Positions 44,275 through 52,377 are shown, counted from the first letter of the stretch. The stretch is 64,000 bases of DNA from JAWCQZ01 sp038869515 [NCBI: Halobacteria archaeon] (GCA_038869515.1 JAWCQZ010000001.1:450119-514118), one strand, 5' to 3'. A program made the numbers and translations. Notes: generated by a model from the sequence alone, not told the origin.

Positions 44275-44333
44275 GACCGAGGATGCGAGCCAAAGGGGAT
44301 TATGTTTTTCCCCGTCTCTTCCCCATCGCCACC

Positions 44334-45104
44334 ATGGCGGGCCTCCCCATCACACTTCTTACCGATTTCGGGTCCACCTACACGGCCGCCATGAAGGGGA
44401 GGATCCTCTCCGCGGCCCCTGACGCCCGCATCGTCGAGATCTCCACCAAGATCCCTTCCCACTCCGTCCGCGAGGGGGCCTTCCTTCTCCGTTCGGTGGT
44501 GCGCCACTTCCCACCGGCCGTCCACGTGGGCGTGGTGGATCCCGGGGTCGGGACCCGGAGGAAGGGGCTCATCGTGAAAGCCGGCGGCGCCTATTTGGTG
44601 GGTCCAGACAACGGCCTCCTCATGCCTGCGGCCCGGGCCCTCGGCAAGCCCGAGCCATTCGAAATCACCAAGGAGTTCCCCGGAGTCTCGCGGACCTTCC
44701 ACGGCCGCGACCTCTTCGCCCCCGTGGCCGCCCGCCTCTCCCGCGGCGAGACCCCCGACGAGTTCGGCGTCCCCCTGGGCAACCCGGTGGACCTCGACCT
44801 GGACGCCTGCGAGGTCTCCGCCGACCTGCTCACCGGCGAGGTCCTCTCGGTGGACGGGTTCGGGAACGTGGTCACCAACATCCCGGCCGGCGCCGTGGCC
44901 CCCCACATTCGTCCCGGGGACCGCCTCGGCCTCCACGGGAAAATTGTCCCCTTCGCCGCCACCTACGGCGAGGTGGATGTCCACCGGCCCCTGGTCCTGG
45001 TGGGTTCCCACGACACCGTCGAAATCGCGGTCAACCAGGGGAGCGCGGCCGAGACGTTCCGGCTGAAGGCGGGAGACCGGGTCCAATTGAAGGTGGTCCG
45101 ATGA
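44334..45104 (+). CDS. SAM hydroxide adenosyltransferase (DUF62)
   Basis: Hydrolyses S-adenosylmethionine to adenosine and methionine. The 256-residue protein begins ITLLTDFGSTYTAAMKG with the family Asp, then HVGVVDPGVGT, VGPDNGLLMPAA and FHGRDLFAPVAARLSRG in the N-terminal domain; VDGFGNVVTNI opens the C-terminal domain. The ATG at 44334 follows a GATTATG box by about 28 bases; an ATG at 44283 lies above the box. Its stop overlaps the next gene. Confidence 0.9.
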   Translation: MAGLPITLLTDFGSTYTAAMKGRILSAAPDARIVEISTKIPSHSVREGAFLLRSVVRHFPPAVHVGVVDPGVGTRRKGLIVKAGGAYLVGPDNGLLMPAARALGKPEPFEITKEFPGVSRTFHGRDLFAPVAARLSRGETPDEFGVPLGNPVDLDLDACEVSADLLTGEVLSVDGFGNVVTNIPAGAVAPHIRPGDRLGLHGKIVPFAATYGEVDVHRPLVLVGSHDTVEIAVNQGSAAETFRLKAGDRVQLKVVR

Positions 45105-46138
45105 CGGGCCGGCCCGTCCGGCGCGGCGTCGAGATCGTCCCCTCCTTCCCGGTCCCGGAAATCCTGCGGCTGGTCAAGGAGGCGGAGGCCCAGGGCTTCG
45201 ACACCGTATGGTTCACCGACCACTTCAACAACCGGAACGTCTACGTGGCCCTCGCCAGCGTCGCGGTCCAGACCCGGAAAATCGTCATCTCGCCCGGGAT
45301 CACCAATCCCTACCTCATCCACCCCGCATGGACGGCGTCGGCGAGCGCGAGCCTGAACGAGCTCGCCGGGGGGCGCACCCACCTCGGCATCGGCGCCGGG
45401 GACCGGACCACCCTGCGGCGCATCGGCGTGAAGCGCGAGAAGCCCCTCGCCCGCATCCGGGAGGCGGTGGACGTCATCCGCGCCCTCCACCGGGGGCAGG
45501 TGGTGGACTCGGACCTCTTCGGCATGGGCGGGGCGCGCCTCGACTACCCGGGCGGGGCCGTCCCGATCTACGTCGGCTCCCAGGGGCCGAAGATGCTGGA
45601 GTTGGCGGGCGAGATTGCCGACGGCGTCCTCATCAACGGCTCCCACCCGCTCGACTTCGAGGCCTCCCGGGAGCCCCTCCGGCGCGGGCTGGAGCAGCGG
45701 GGGCGGGCGAAGATGCGGGTCCCCATCGAGACGCCCGCCGAGAGGTTCGACCTGGGAGCCTACACCTGCGTCTCGGTCCACGCCGACGGGGAGAGGGCGC
45801 GGAGGGCGGCCCGCATCGTCGCCGGCTTCGTCACCGCGGGGGCGGGCGAGGTCACCCTCCAGCGCCACGGAATCCGCGCGGAGGAGTTGGCCGCGCTGCA
45901 GGCCGCTCTGGGGGCGCCGCCCTCCAAGGAGAAGTGGGGCAAGGTGGGCGCCTGCGTCACGGAGCGGATGGTCGAGCGGTTCACCATCGCCGGCACTCCC
46001 GGGGAGGTCGTCGAGCGGCTCCGGCGGCTGTTGGGGGCCGGGGTGACCCACCTCATCTTCGGCTCGCCTCTCGGGCCCGACAAGTTCGAGGCGCTGAAGG
46101 CCATCGGGAAGGAGATTCTTCCCACCCTCGGGGCGTAG
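45101..46138 (+). CDS. F420-dependent methylenetetrahydromethanopterin reductase-like enzyme
   Basis: A 345-residue luciferase-like TIM barrel most like Mer. ILRLVKEAEAQGFDTVWFTDHFNNRNVYVAL carries the F420-binding region, SPGITNPYLIHPAWTA and GGRTHLGIGAGDRTTLRRIG follow, and VPIYVGSQGPKMLELAGEIADGVLI is typical. Mer reduces methylene-H4MPT with F420H2; non-methanogens use it in C1 metabolism. ATGA overlap with the SAM hydrolase gene suggests co-expression. Other F420 enzymes of this fold are possible. Confidence 0.85.
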   Translation: MTGRPVRRGVEIVPSFPVPEILRLVKEAEAQGFDTVWFTDHFNNRNVYVALASVAVQTRKIVISPGITNPYLIHPAWTASASASLNELAGGRTHLGIGAGDRTTLRRIGVKREKPLARIREAVDVIRALHRGQVVDSDLFGMGGARLDYPGGAVPIYVGSQGPKMLELAGEIADGVLINGSHPLDFEASREPLRRGLEQRGRAKMRVPIETPAERFDLGAYTCVSVHADGERARRAARIVAGFVTAGAGEVTLQRHGIRAEELAALQAALGAPPSKEKWGKVGACVTERMVERFTIAGTPGEVVERLRRLLGAGVTHLIFGSPLGPDKFEALKAIGKEILPTLGA

Positions 46139-46231
46139 GAATCTACGGCTTCCGGCAAACCTACCGCTTCCCGAGCCTGGCGCACTATTCGCCCGCAGTT
46201 TGACGCACTCCGGGACCGAACCTCGCGCGCG

Positions 46232-46269
46232 AGCGTTCGGTTGAATCTAAAAACGCCAAAGTAGTGTTA
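46232..46269. repeat. 38-base repeat, copy 2
   Basis: The second copy of the repeat at 32087-32124, with two mismatches in 38. An imperfect palindrome CGAACCTCGCG/CGCGAGCGTTCG (about 46217-46239) precedes it, matching the hairpin before copy 1 in place if not in sequence. Confidence 0.7.
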
Positions 46270-46284
46270 ATGCAACGCCAGAGT

Positions 46285-46578
46285 TCAGCAATCGGGCAAC
46301 CCGCTGGCGAACTTCTCCGGCGGCGGCATCCTCCCCTTGCCATGCGCGAGGATGGTTTCGATGTCGGCCTCCCCAGAGGCGACCCACCGGATAAAGCCCC
46401 AGTTCCAGTTCCGGCCTTTGCCCTTGCTGTTCCAGTAGGTCACGTCCTGCTCAATCAGCAGCCACTTCAGGACCTTCAGGACGTATTCGTCGGTCAGGCC
46501 GATGCCGAAATCGAACCGCTTTCGCGCCAGGATTGTCTTGGGCTCGCCACACCTGGCCACGGCCTCGACGGTCCCCAT
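46285..46578 (-). CDS. Small protein of unknown function linked to the DpnI-type gene
   Basis: A 97-residue protein with no domain I can name. It contains KRFDFGIGLTDEYVLKVLKWLLIEQDVTYWNSKGKGRNW, aromatic and amphipathic, so a folded globular protein is likely. It diverges from the DpnI-type endonuclease across a 51-base promoter. Base use is less GC-rich than the core genes. It may be an accessory or regulator of the restriction cassette; DpnD in the Streptococcus DpnI cassette is a distant precedent in position only. Confidence 0.55.
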   Translation of the reverse strand: MGTVEAVARCGEPKTILARKRFDFGIGLTDEYVLKVLKWLLIEQDVTYWNSKGKGRNWNWGFIRWVASGEADIETILAHGKGRMPPPEKFASGLPDC

Positions 46579-46601
46579 GAACTCTCGGAACAGACACCCA
46601 C

Positions 46602-46612
46602 GTATTTAAACC
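46602..46612. promoter_or_regulatory. Divergent TATA box of the restriction cassette
   Basis: GTATTTAAACC lies 18-28 bases before the DpnI-type start at 46630 and 24-34 bases before the 97-residue gene's start at 46578. Confidence 0.55.
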
Positions 46613-46629
46613 GCAAGACATGGGGTGAG

Positions 46630-47400
46630 ATGTATCTGGACTTGCCCGCAGACGCGGCCCGGGGCTACAAGAGTCTCTCGCAGCGGGCGCGGGTCATGAC
46701 CCAGGCATGGGGCCGGGAGAATCTCTACTGCCCTGCGTGCCCGTCGAAGGGTCTTGAAGCGGCTCCCGAAGGAATGGAGGTCATCGATTTTTCCTGTCCA
46801 CGATGTGAATCGCCTTACCAACTCAAGTCGAAGAGCGGGCCGTTCGGGAGGAGCGTGGTAAACTCCGCCTACGCGCCGAAAATACGCGCCATCATGAACG
46901 GAACCGCACCAAACTATCTTTTCATGCGGTATGACCCGGATGCGCTGAAGGTTCGGGAATTGTTCGTCGTCCCGCGCCACTTCCTCTCTCCGGACGTCAT
47001 CGAGGAGCGGTCGGCGTTGAAGGCCACCGCGCGGAGATCTGGGTGGGTGGGTTCCAACATCCTGCTCTACCGGTTGCCGCCCGAGGCCCGGATTCCGTTG
47101 GTGGATTCAGGTTCAGCTATCGACCCTCGGCGTGTTCGCGCAGTTTGGAGGCAGTTCTCCTTCTTCGGGGAACTTTCGCCGAAGTTCCGGGGATGGACCT
47201 CCGATGTTCTTTCGTGCGTCAGGCGGATTGGGAAGACGGATTTCATGCTTGACGATGTTTACAGCTTCGAGCGCGAGTTGAGCCGTCTCCATCCTCAAAA
47301 TCGGAATGTGCGGCCAAAGATCCGGCAACAGCTCCAGGTCCTTCGAGACTTTGGCATTTTGAAATTCGAGGGGGAGGGGCGGTACCGGCTAATTCGATAG
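46630..47400 (+). CDS. DpnI-type restriction endonuclease for methylated GATC
   Basis: A 256-residue homologue of Streptococcus DpnI (254 residues), which cuts only adenine-methylated GATC. From memory of DpnI the match is end to end: KSLSQRARVMTQAW, two Cys pairs (34/37 and 56/59) that form the zinc site, the PD-(D/E)xK core with Asp 53, Gln 64 and Lys 66 in YQLKSKSG, TARRSGWVGSNILL, and the C-terminal winged-helix KIRQQLQVLRDFGILKFEGEGRYRL that reads methylated DNA. DpnI has Glu where Gln 64 stands. The ATG at 46630 gives the right length. The gene is part of a lower-GC island. Confidence 0.92.
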   Translation: MYLDLPADAARGYKSLSQRARVMTQAWGRENLYCPACPSKGLEAAPEGMEVIDFSCPRCESPYQLKSKSGPFGRSVVNSAYAPKIRAIMNGTAPNYLFMRYDPDALKVRELFVVPRHFLSPDVIEERSALKATARRSGWVGSNILLYRLPPEARIPLVDSGSAIDPRRVRAVWRQFSFFGELSPKFRGWTSDVLSCVRRIGKTDFMLDDVYSFERELSRLHPQNRNVRPKIRQQLQVLRDFGILKFEGEGRYRLIR

Positions 47401-47401
47401 A

Positions 47402-47908
47402 AGCCCCTCACGCAACGGCCTCTACAGGGTGAACCGCAGGGGCCAGTTCAACGTGCCCTTCGGGGATTACCCGGCCTCTGCGGTCCTCGACGAGGAGAAC
47501 CTCCGCGCCGCCTCCCGCCTCCTGGGGGGCGTGGCTCTGCGGGCCGGCGATTTCCAGGAGACGCTGAGAGATGCCGCCGCAGGCGACTTCGTGTACCTGG
47601 ACCCTCCCTACCAGCCCATCAGCCGGACATCGAGTTTCACAGGCTATACCGAGAGCCAGTTCGGCGCCCAGGAGCAACGGCGGTTGGCGGAAGTCTTTCG
47701 TGACTTGGCAGAAAGGGGATGTCTGGTGATGGAAAGCAACTCCCACGCTGGGCTCGTGAAGGAACTTTACAGGGGGTTCCACATCACCCCGACGAGGGCC
47801 CCGAGGGCCATCAACTGCAAGGGGGAGGGGAGGGGCAGAATCACCGAGTTTGTGATCACGAACTACTTGCCTGCGCAGACACGCCTTTCCGCGAGCTGGC
47901 CAGCCTAA
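47402..47908 (+). pseudogene. N-terminally truncated Dam/DpnM-family adenine methyltransferase
   Basis: About 168 codons of the C-terminal part of an alpha-class (D12) GATC adenine methyltransferase. NGLYRVNRRGQFNVPFGDY, then the catalytic motif GDFVYLDPPYQPISRTSSFTGYT and LVMESNSHAG are typical. The N-terminal half, with the SAM-binding FxGxG motif and about 110-120 residues, is absent: homology stops within five codons of the DpnI-type stop codon. A GTG at 47429 could still start a protein, but without SAM binding it should be inactive. Confidence 0.8.
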
Positions 47909-48282
47909 ACCTACTGCTTCCTGGCATTTTGCACCTCCCAGAAACATCTCCGGAATTCCACGGGCGTCCTCCCGGGCCAGCTGGACGATGAGGGCCTCGT
48001 GCTCCGGGGTCGCCTTCCGGAGGGGGTTCCGGGGAGCCCGGGGGCGGTCCACCTCCTCATTCGGGAAGCGGCGCCGGATGTCGGCCCGGGAGAAGGGCGG
48101 GGGGTCGGAGTCCACCGAAGCGGACCGGGAGCTGCTTCTGCGGATATTTTCCGGTCGAAAATCGGGAGGAGAAACTGTCTGGGACGTCACGAAGCGGTAG
48201 GTTCAACCAAGATGCGGGCATCGGCGGGTTGGCGTAGTGGAGGAACACAACGCTTAAGACTCCTGTAATAGTAGTCGTCGGA
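47909..48282. other. Island segment without a clear gene; repeat motifs
   Basis: AAACCTACTGCTTCC at 47907-47921 nearly repeats AAACCTACCGCTTCC at 46157-46171, and GAAGCGGTAGGTT at 48191-48203 is the exact inverse of 13 bases of it. On the minus strand a frame from 48190 (DPPPFSRADIRRRFPNEEVDRPRAP...) looks partly protein-like for about 90 residues before it becomes antisense to the methyltransferase; it may be a gene remnant. I assign no function. Confidence 0.4.
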
Positions 48283-48402
48283 ATGGCAACCCGCGATTGC
48301 CCGAAGTGCGGCTATAAATGGGCACCTAGAGTTTCCACTCCTAAGAGATGCCCGCGCTGTGGAAAGTGGCTGGTTCCGAGGCCGGTTGGGAGCCAGGAGT
48401 AG
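48283..48402 (+). CDS. 39-residue zinc-ribbon protein
   Basis: A tiny protein with CPKCGYKW and CPRCGKW knuckles 17 residues apart, a classic zinc ribbon. It ends four bases before the methyltransferase-like start, so they are probably one transcript. Small zinc ribbons of this kind often belong to mobile or regulatory genes. An A/T-rich stretch near 48262-48272 could be its promoter. Confidence 0.6.
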   Translation: MATRDCPKCGYKWAPRVSTPKRCPRCGKWLVPRPVGSQE

Positions 48403-48406
48403 AACG

Positions 48407-49111
48407 ATGTTCGAAGTGTTTCAGAAGGAGAATATCGAGAAATTGAAAACAACGAATCCGCTTTTCCTGCACGTAGTCTCATCCGCAGTCGCCGAGGCGG
48501 GCTTTGAACCGAGAGGGACCGTCGTCCGCATCGTCAGGACGTTGCGCGGTGGCTTCAGGCCCATGGGGGCGGAAGAAGAGTTTGAAGGCGTTTGCTCGAT
48601 GCCAAGGGCTTGCTGGGAGCCGTGGGCGGTTTTCCGAAAACCCCTCGAACGCGGTTTGACGCTGGCGGAGAATTTGAGGAGATACGATGCGGGAGCCCTC
48701 CGGAGGAATCCCGATGGAACACCTTTCACGGACGTCATCATCAGTGAGCGGACACCCGAAACCGAGCGTAACATTGCTCCCCATCCAACCCTAAAGCCCC
48801 AATCTTTCATGCGGCGTATTGTCTGGGCTGCGTTGCCCACAGGCAAGGGTCAAGTGCTTGATACCTTCTGCGGGGCTGGGTCCACGCTGGCGGCGGCTGC
48901 GTCGCCGGGCTACGATTCGACGGGGTTGCAGGTCTCAAAAGAGTATTGCGCCGTGGCCCGGGAACCGATGCCCAAACTGGCCTTGCTCAGGGTCAATCCA
49001 TGGCGGACCAAGGGAAACAACGGCGATATCGCCGGAGCCCTGAAAATGTTCGGGATGGGTTTGAACCGGTTTTCCGACAAGGAGGGTTCGGAGCAAGGGG
49101 TCCAAGCATGA
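48407..49111 (+). CDS. Beta-class DNA methyltransferase, N-terminal half missing
   Basis: A 234-residue protein with the C-terminal half of an N4/N6 amino-methyltransferase: APHPTLKPQSFMRRIVWAALPTGKGQVLDTFCGAGSTLAAAASPGYDSTGLQVSKEYCAVA holds motifs X and I (SAM site DTFCGAGST at about 165-173). The N-terminal motif IV (DPPY) expected before the target-recognition region is not present, and no upstream frame supplies it. It is probably a remnant, or a subunit that needs a partner. Codon use is less GC-rich than neighbours. The stop overlaps the nadM start. Confidence 0.65.
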   Translation: MFEVFQKENIEKLKTTNPLFLHVVSSAVAEAGFEPRGTVVRIVRTLRGGFRPMGAEEEFEGVCSMPRACWEPWAVFRKPLERGLTLAENLRRYDAGALRRNPDGTPFTDVIISERTPETERNIAPHPTLKPQSFMRRIVWAALPTGKGQVLDTFCGAGSTLAAAASPGYDSTGLQVSKEYCAVAREPMPKLALLRVNPWRTKGNNGDIAGALKMFGMGLNRFSDKEGSEQGVQA

Positions 49112-49620
49112 GAGCGTTCTACATCGGCCGCTTCCAGCCCTACCACCTCGGCCACCAGGCCATTCTCCAGCAAATCGCCGAGCGGGCTGACGAGGTGGCG
49201 GTCGCCATCGGCTCCGCTCAGAGGAGCCACACCCTCGACGACCCCTTCACCGCCGGCGAGCGGATGATGATGGTGGTGGACAGTTTGAAGGGGGTCATCC
49301 CGATCCCGTTCTACGTCATCCCGCTGGAGGACGTGGAGCGCAACTCGGTCTGGGTCTCGAACGTGAAGTCGATGACCCCGCCCTTCGACGCGGCCTACTC
49401 CAACAACCCGCTGGTGGCGCGCCTCTTCCGGGAAGCCGGCGTGAAGGTCCGCCACAGCCCCCTCTACAAGCGGAACGAGTACTCGGGGACAGAAATCCGG
49501 CGGAGGATGGTGGCGGGCGAGAAGTGGGAGCACCTCGTCCCCAAGGCGGTGGTGAGGATTCTGCGGGAGGTCCGGGGGGTCCAGCGGCTCAAGGATCTGG
49601 CGAAGGGCGACCAGGAGTAG
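49108..49620 (+). CDS. nadM: Nicotinamide-nucleotide adenylyltransferase, archaeal type
   Basis: Joins NMN and ATP to make NAD. The 170-residue enzyme has GRFQPYHLGH (HxxH-type nucleotidyltransferase motif, residues 7-16) and the C-terminal YSGTEIRRRM. Length and motifs match archaeal NadM. The ATG overlaps the end of the truncated methyltransferase, so it may now be read from the island's promoter. Confidence 0.94.
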   Translation: MRAFYIGRFQPYHLGHQAILQQIAERADEVAVAIGSAQRSHTLDDPFTAGERMMMVVDSLKGVIPIPFYVIPLEDVERNSVWVSNVKSMTPPFDAAYSNNPLVARLFREAGVKVRHSPLYKRNEYSGTEIRRRMVAGEKWEHLVPKAVVRILREVRGVQRLKDLAKGDQE

Positions 49621-49623
49621 GCC

Positions 49624-51390
49624 GTGACCCCTCCGCTCCGCATCGCCAACTGCTCCGGCTTCTACGGCGACCGCTTCTCCGCCCCCAAGGAGATGGTCGA
49701 GGGGGGTCCCATCGACGTCCTCACGGGCGACTACCTGGCGGAACTCACCATGCTGATTCTCTGGAAGGACAAGCAGAAGGACCCCTCCCTCGGATACGCC
49801 AAGACATTCCTGAAGCAGGCCGAGGAGGTGCTCGCGACCTGCGCCCGGAGGGGGATCAAAATCGTCGTCAACGCGGGGGGGCTCAACCCGGCGGGTCTCG
49901 CCGGGAAACTCCGCGAGCTCCGGGACCGGCTCGGGGTGAAGGCGAGCGTCGCCCACATCGAGGGCGACGACCTCCTCCCCCGCCTGAAGGGGTTGCAGAA
50001 GGCGGGCCACCCCCTGCGGAACCTCGACACCGGAAAGCCGCTCGCGGAACTGAAGGCCCCGCCCCTCACCGCCAACGCCTACCTCGGGGCGTGGGGAGTC
50101 GTCGAGGCGCTGAAGGCGGGGGCGGACGTGGTCATCTGCCCGCGCGTCACCGACGCCTCCCTCGTGGTGGGCCCCGCCGCCTGGAAATTCGGCTGGGGCC
50201 GGTCCGACTGGGACCGGCTCGCGTCGGCTGTGGTGGCGGGCCACATCGTCGAGTGCGGCGCCCAGGCGACCGGCGGGAACTACGCATTCTTCCAGGAGGC
50301 GGGGGATCTCCGCCACCCCGGGTTCCCGCTGGTCGAGATGGAGCCCGACGGGACGTTCGTGGTGACGAAGCACCCGGGCACCGGGGGCCGGGTCACCGCA
50401 GGCACGGTGACCGCCCAGCTGCTCTACGAGGTCTCCGGTCCCCGCTACATGAACCCCGACGCCGTTGCGCGCTTCGACACGGTGCGGCTGGAGGAGGTGG
50501 GGCCCGACCGGGTCCGGGTCTCCGGCGTCCGGGGGGAGCCCGCGCCCGACGAGACCAAGGTCTGCATCAACTACCTCGGGGGGTTCCGGAACTCGATGAC
50601 CTTCGTCCTCACCGGCCTCGACATCGAGGCGAAGGCCGAACTGGTCCGGCGCACCCTCTTCGAGAGCCTCGGCGGGGAGAAGCGGTTCGCCTCGGTGGAC
50701 GTCCAACTCATCCGGTCCGACAAGCCCGACCCCCCCACCAACGAGGAGGCGAGCGCGCTCCTCCGGTTCACCCTCAAGGACCCCGACCCCAAGAAGGTGG
50801 GCCGCGCCTTCTCGAGCGCGGTGATGCAGATGGGGCTCGCGACATACCCGGGCTTCTACACCACGACGCCGCCGACCGACGAGAGCCCCTACGGGGTCTA
50901 CTGGCCGGCGCTCGTCCCGCGGGATGCGGTCCGGGAAGAGGTGGTGATGGAGGACGGGAGCCGTCGCGCGGTGGAGCAGGCGCCGCCGGGCGCGAAATCC
51001 GCTGAAATCCGCCTCCCCGCCTACATTCCGCCCCCCGCCCATGACGGCCCGACCCGGAGGGTCCCCCTCGGGAGGGTCGCCGGCGCCCGCTCCGGGGACA
51101 AAGGGGGGAACGCCAACGTCGGGGTGTGGGTGCGGAGCGAGAAGGAGTATGGCTGGCTCTACCGCTTCCTGACCGCCGAGAAATTCAAGGACCTCATCAC
51201 GGAGGCCCGCCGGCTGCCGGTCGAGAGATACGAGTTTCCCAACCTGCGGGCGCTCAACTTCGTGGTGAAGGGGCTCCTCGGGGAGGGGGTCTCCTCCTCC
51301 ACGAGGATGGACCCGCTGGCCAAAAGCCTGGGGGAGTACCTGCGGGCGAAATTGGTGGAGGTGCCGGTGGCGCTTGTGCCGCCCCCATGA
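49624..51390 (+). CDS. AtuA-family (DUF1446) protein
   Basis: A 588-residue AtuA-family protein. The N-terminal part has IANCSGFYGDRFSAPKEMVEGGPIDVLTGDYLAELTMLIL, VNAGGLNPAGLA and ICPRVTDASLVVGPAAWKFGW; the C-terminal 110 residues carry the AtuA ferredoxin-fold domain beginning VPLGRVAGARSGDKGGNANVGVW. In Pseudomonas the relative takes part in acyclic terpene use, but the reaction is not defined. GTG start, three bases after nadM. Its presence near isoprenoid genes may be coincidence. Confidence 0.85.
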   Translation: MTPPLRIANCSGFYGDRFSAPKEMVEGGPIDVLTGDYLAELTMLILWKDKQKDPSLGYAKTFLKQAEEVLATCARRGIKIVVNAGGLNPAGLAGKLRELRDRLGVKASVAHIEGDDLLPRLKGLQKAGHPLRNLDTGKPLAELKAPPLTANAYLGAWGVVEALKAGADVVICPRVTDASLVVGPAAWKFGWGRSDWDRLASAVVAGHIVECGAQATGGNYAFFQEAGDLRHPGFPLVEMEPDGTFVVTKHPGTGGRVTAGTVTAQLLYEVSGPRYMNPDAVARFDTVRLEEVGPDRVRVSGVRGEPAPDETKVCINYLGGFRNSMTFVLTGLDIEAKAELVRRTLFESLGGEKRFASVDVQLIRSDKPDPPTNEEASALLRFTLKDPDPKKVGRAFSSAVMQMGLATYPGFYTTTPPTDESPYGVYWPALVPRDAVREEVVMEDGSRRAVEQAPPGAKSAEIRLPAYIPPPAHDGPTRRVPLGRVAGARSGDKGGNANVGVWVRSEKEYGWLYRFLTAEKFKDLITEARRLPVERYEFPNLRALNFVVKGLLGEGVSSSTRMDPLAKSLGEYLRAKLVEVPVALVPPP

Positions 51391-51396
51391 CCGCCG

Positions 51397-52377
51397 GTGA
51401 CCGAAGCGGAGATTTCGGGTCCGGTGTCCATCTCCACCGGCGGTCGCCTCAACCGCGCCGCCGTCGGCTGGTCGCGCCACCCGCTCCAGGAGTGCTCCAT
51501 CGAGGGGCGCTGGCCCCGGAAGAAGCGGTGGCACTTCTGGCTGGTGACTTCGGACACGCATCTCGTCGCGCTCACATTCGCGGACGTTGACTACTTCGGA
51601 CTGGCCCACGTCTCCTTCTGGAGCTACGACTCGAAGGACGCGGTCTCCAAGGGGGCGCTCCGGCTCGGAGGGTGGAAGAGGGGGCTGCCGCCCGGCGCCA
51701 GCCGGGGGCCGCCGTTCGAGGTCTCGGGAATGGGGCTCCGCCTCTCCATCGCCGAGTCACCGGCCGGGGCGAAGTTGGCCGCACGGAGCAAGCGCATCTC
51801 CCTCGACATCGAGGTGGAGCGCCCCCCGGGCCACGAGACGCTCAACGTCCTGGTACCCTGGAGCGACCGCAGGTTCCAGTTCACCTCGAAGCAGAACTGC
51901 CTCCCGGCGCGCGGGAAGGCGGTGGTGGACGGCGCCGAGCACCGGTTCGACCCCGAGAACCGCGCCTACGGGACCCTCGACTTCGGCCGCGGGGTGTGGC
52001 CCTGCAACGTGGAGTGGAACTGGGCGACCGCGTGCGGGGTCCAGGGGAACCGCGTCGTCGGGCTCAACCTCGGCGGCAAGTGGACCGACGGGACCGGCGT
52101 CACCGAGAACGGGGTGGTGGTGGACGGCAAACTGACCAAAATCCACACTGACGTGAGGTTCGATTACGACCGGCGCAACCTGATGAAGCCTTGGACAGTC
52201 CGGGGGGAGGAGGTGAACCTCCGCTTCGACCCGCTGAAGGCGAACCCGCTGCGGGTCCCGCTCGGGGTCGTGTCGGTGAACAACCGGCAGTGCTACGGGA
52301 GGTTCAGCGGGAGGGTGGCGGGGGTCGAGGTGCGGGATTTGATGGGCTCCGCGGAAGATTTCAGGGCGAGATGGTGA
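51397..52377 (+). CDS. DUF2804 family protein
   Basis: A 326-residue protein of the DUF2804 type, predicted all-beta. Recognisable stretches are GRWPRKKRWHFWLVTSDTHLVALTFADVDYFGLAHVSFW, FDPENRAYGTLDFGRGVWPCNVEWNWATACG and GLNLGGKWTDGTGVTENGVVVDGK. The fold resembles lipocalin-like domains that bind lipids; the true function is unknown. Begins with GTG, six bases after the AtuA gene. Confidence 0.8.
   Translation: MTEAEISGPVSISTGGRLNRAAVGWSRHPLQECSIEGRWPRKKRWHFWLVTSDTHLVALTFADVDYFGLAHVSFWSYDSKDAVSKGALRLGGWKRGLPPGASRGPPFEVSGMGLRLSIAESPAGAKLAARSKRISLDIEVERPPGHETLNVLVPWSDRRFQFTSKQNCLPARGKAVVDGAEHRFDPENRAYGTLDFGRGVWPCNVEWNWATACGVQGNRVVGLNLGGKWTDGTGVTENGVVVDGKLTKIHTDVRFDYDRRNLMKPWTVRGEEVNLRFDPLKANPLRVPLGVVSVNNRQCYGRFSGRVAGVEVRDLMGSAEDFRARW

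Noticed and set aside
32087-46269. The 38-base repeats as attachment sites of one 14-kb element
   Set aside because: The DNA between them is core genes (exosome, trpEG, Sir2, lipid reductase) with normal composition and no integrase.
48910-51609. Nearly 900-codon minus-strand frame over nadM and AtuA
   Set aside because: Antisense to two well-recognised genes; no domain seen.
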